This document shows, one piece after another, positions 14,159 to 14,404 of a stretch of 14,404 nucleotides of DNA; the first letter of the stretch is position 1, and each line of letters starts with the position of its first letter. Position numbers and translations under genes: made by a program. Source of the DNA: Acidimicrobiia bacterium (GTDB lineage Bacteria > Actinomycetota > Acidimicrobiia > Acidimicrobiales > Bin134); NCBI GenBank assembly GCA_009843565.1, contig VYDF01000005.1:1-14404 (forward strand), written 5' to 3'. The notes under the pieces are model-generated. The model was not told where the DNA came from. It saw only the letters and a program-made list of their open reading frames with translations, and made no database searches.

Positions 14159-14404
14159 TGCGCGTCTCGCGCCAGGCGCACTCCTGAGAAGTGCCACCGG
14201 GTATGGGGGTGGAAGAAGTTGCGGTAGGTGGCCCGAATATGCCCCGGGGGAGTCACGCAGGCTCCGCCTCGGAGCACGAACTGATTGACCATGAACTTGC
14301 CGTTGTACTCCCCGACCGCTCCCGAGGCGGGGCGGAACCCGGGGTAGGGGCCGTAAGGGCTGGCAGTCCACTCCCACACGTCTCCAAAGAGCTGGTGGAG
14401 GCCG
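14155..14404 (-). CDS. egtB: Hercynine oxygenase EgtB, 3' part only
   Basis: The last 82 residues of EgtB enter from the right edge; the N-terminal DinB-like part with the iron-binding His residues is outside. EgtB is the iron enzyme that joins hercynine to a sulfur donor (gamma-glutamylcysteine or cysteine) as a sulfoxide. The visible part is the end of the C-terminal FGE/sulfatase-modifying-factor fold: QLFGDVWEWTASPYGPYPGF, GEYNGKFMVNQFVLRGGAC, TPPGHIRATYRNFF and FSGVRLARD, all typical of EgtB. The TGA (14157-14155) overlaps the egtD ATG. Sulfur-donor preference cannot be told from this fragment. Confidence 0.94.
   Translation of the reverse strand, partial: GLHQLFGDVWEWTASPYGPYPGFRPASGAVGEYNGKFMVNQFVLRGGACVTPPGHIRATYRNFFHPHTRWHFSGVRLARDAQ

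Noticed and set aside
14159..14377. Upstream extension of egtD by 73 codons
   Set aside because: It is egtB sequence read in another phase; the ATG at 14158 gives the normal EgtD length.

Overview
The window reads as a stretch of chromosome from a high-GC Actinomycetota, most plausibly of the Acidimicrobiia type. This rests on G+C near 65-70% over most of the window, a PurS/PurQ/small-PurL glutamine amidotransferase set, ergothioneine genes next door, and a small conserved protein of actinobacterial character. The lineage is an inference from gene content and composition, not a database result.

Layout, left to right. (1) 1-159, minus strand: the 5' end of a gene cut by the window edge, resembling the DUF7064/DUF7065 (hydroxyneurosporene-synthase-like) family. 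(2) 160-258: a short divergent intergenic region with a 7-bp-arm inverted repeat that looks like an operator. (3) 259-1545, plus strand: a cytochrome P450 with an intact heme site but no acid-alcohol pair in the I helix. (4) 1552-6320, minus strand: purL, purF and purM, packed tightly. (5) 6321-6456: the most AT-rich gap, with -10-like hexamers on both strands. (6) 6457-6855, plus strand: a 132-residue protein of unknown function. (7) 6852-13101, minus strand: purA, purD, purE, purB, purC, purS and purQ in transcription order. (8) 13184-14404, minus strand: egtD and the 3' end of egtB.

The purine genes supply most of the route from PRPP to IMP (PurF, PurD, PurSQL, PurM, PurE, PurC, PurB) plus PurA for the AMP branch; PurB also acts in that branch. 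PurN or PurT, PurK, PurH and the GMP branch are not in this window. Most junctions on the minus strand are 4-nt or 8-nt start/stop overlaps, so the genes are probably translated in a coupled fashion. The set is split into two blocks by the opposite-strand gene at 6457-6855. That gene's stop codon overlaps the stop of purQ, and its upstream gap must hold the promoter for purL-purF-purM.

Most of the window is ordinary, well-recognised housekeeping sequence. The parts worth a second look are the unusual P450 with its candidate operator, the antisense gene inside the purine cluster with its AT-rich two-way promoter region, a changed aspartate loop in PurA, a shortened N domain in PurD, and small stem-loops at the ends of purL and purQ. 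I did not find a clear, self-contained undescribed system. No RNA genes, insertion sequences, CRISPR arrays or prophage signs were seen, and no stretch over 300 bases lacks a gene.
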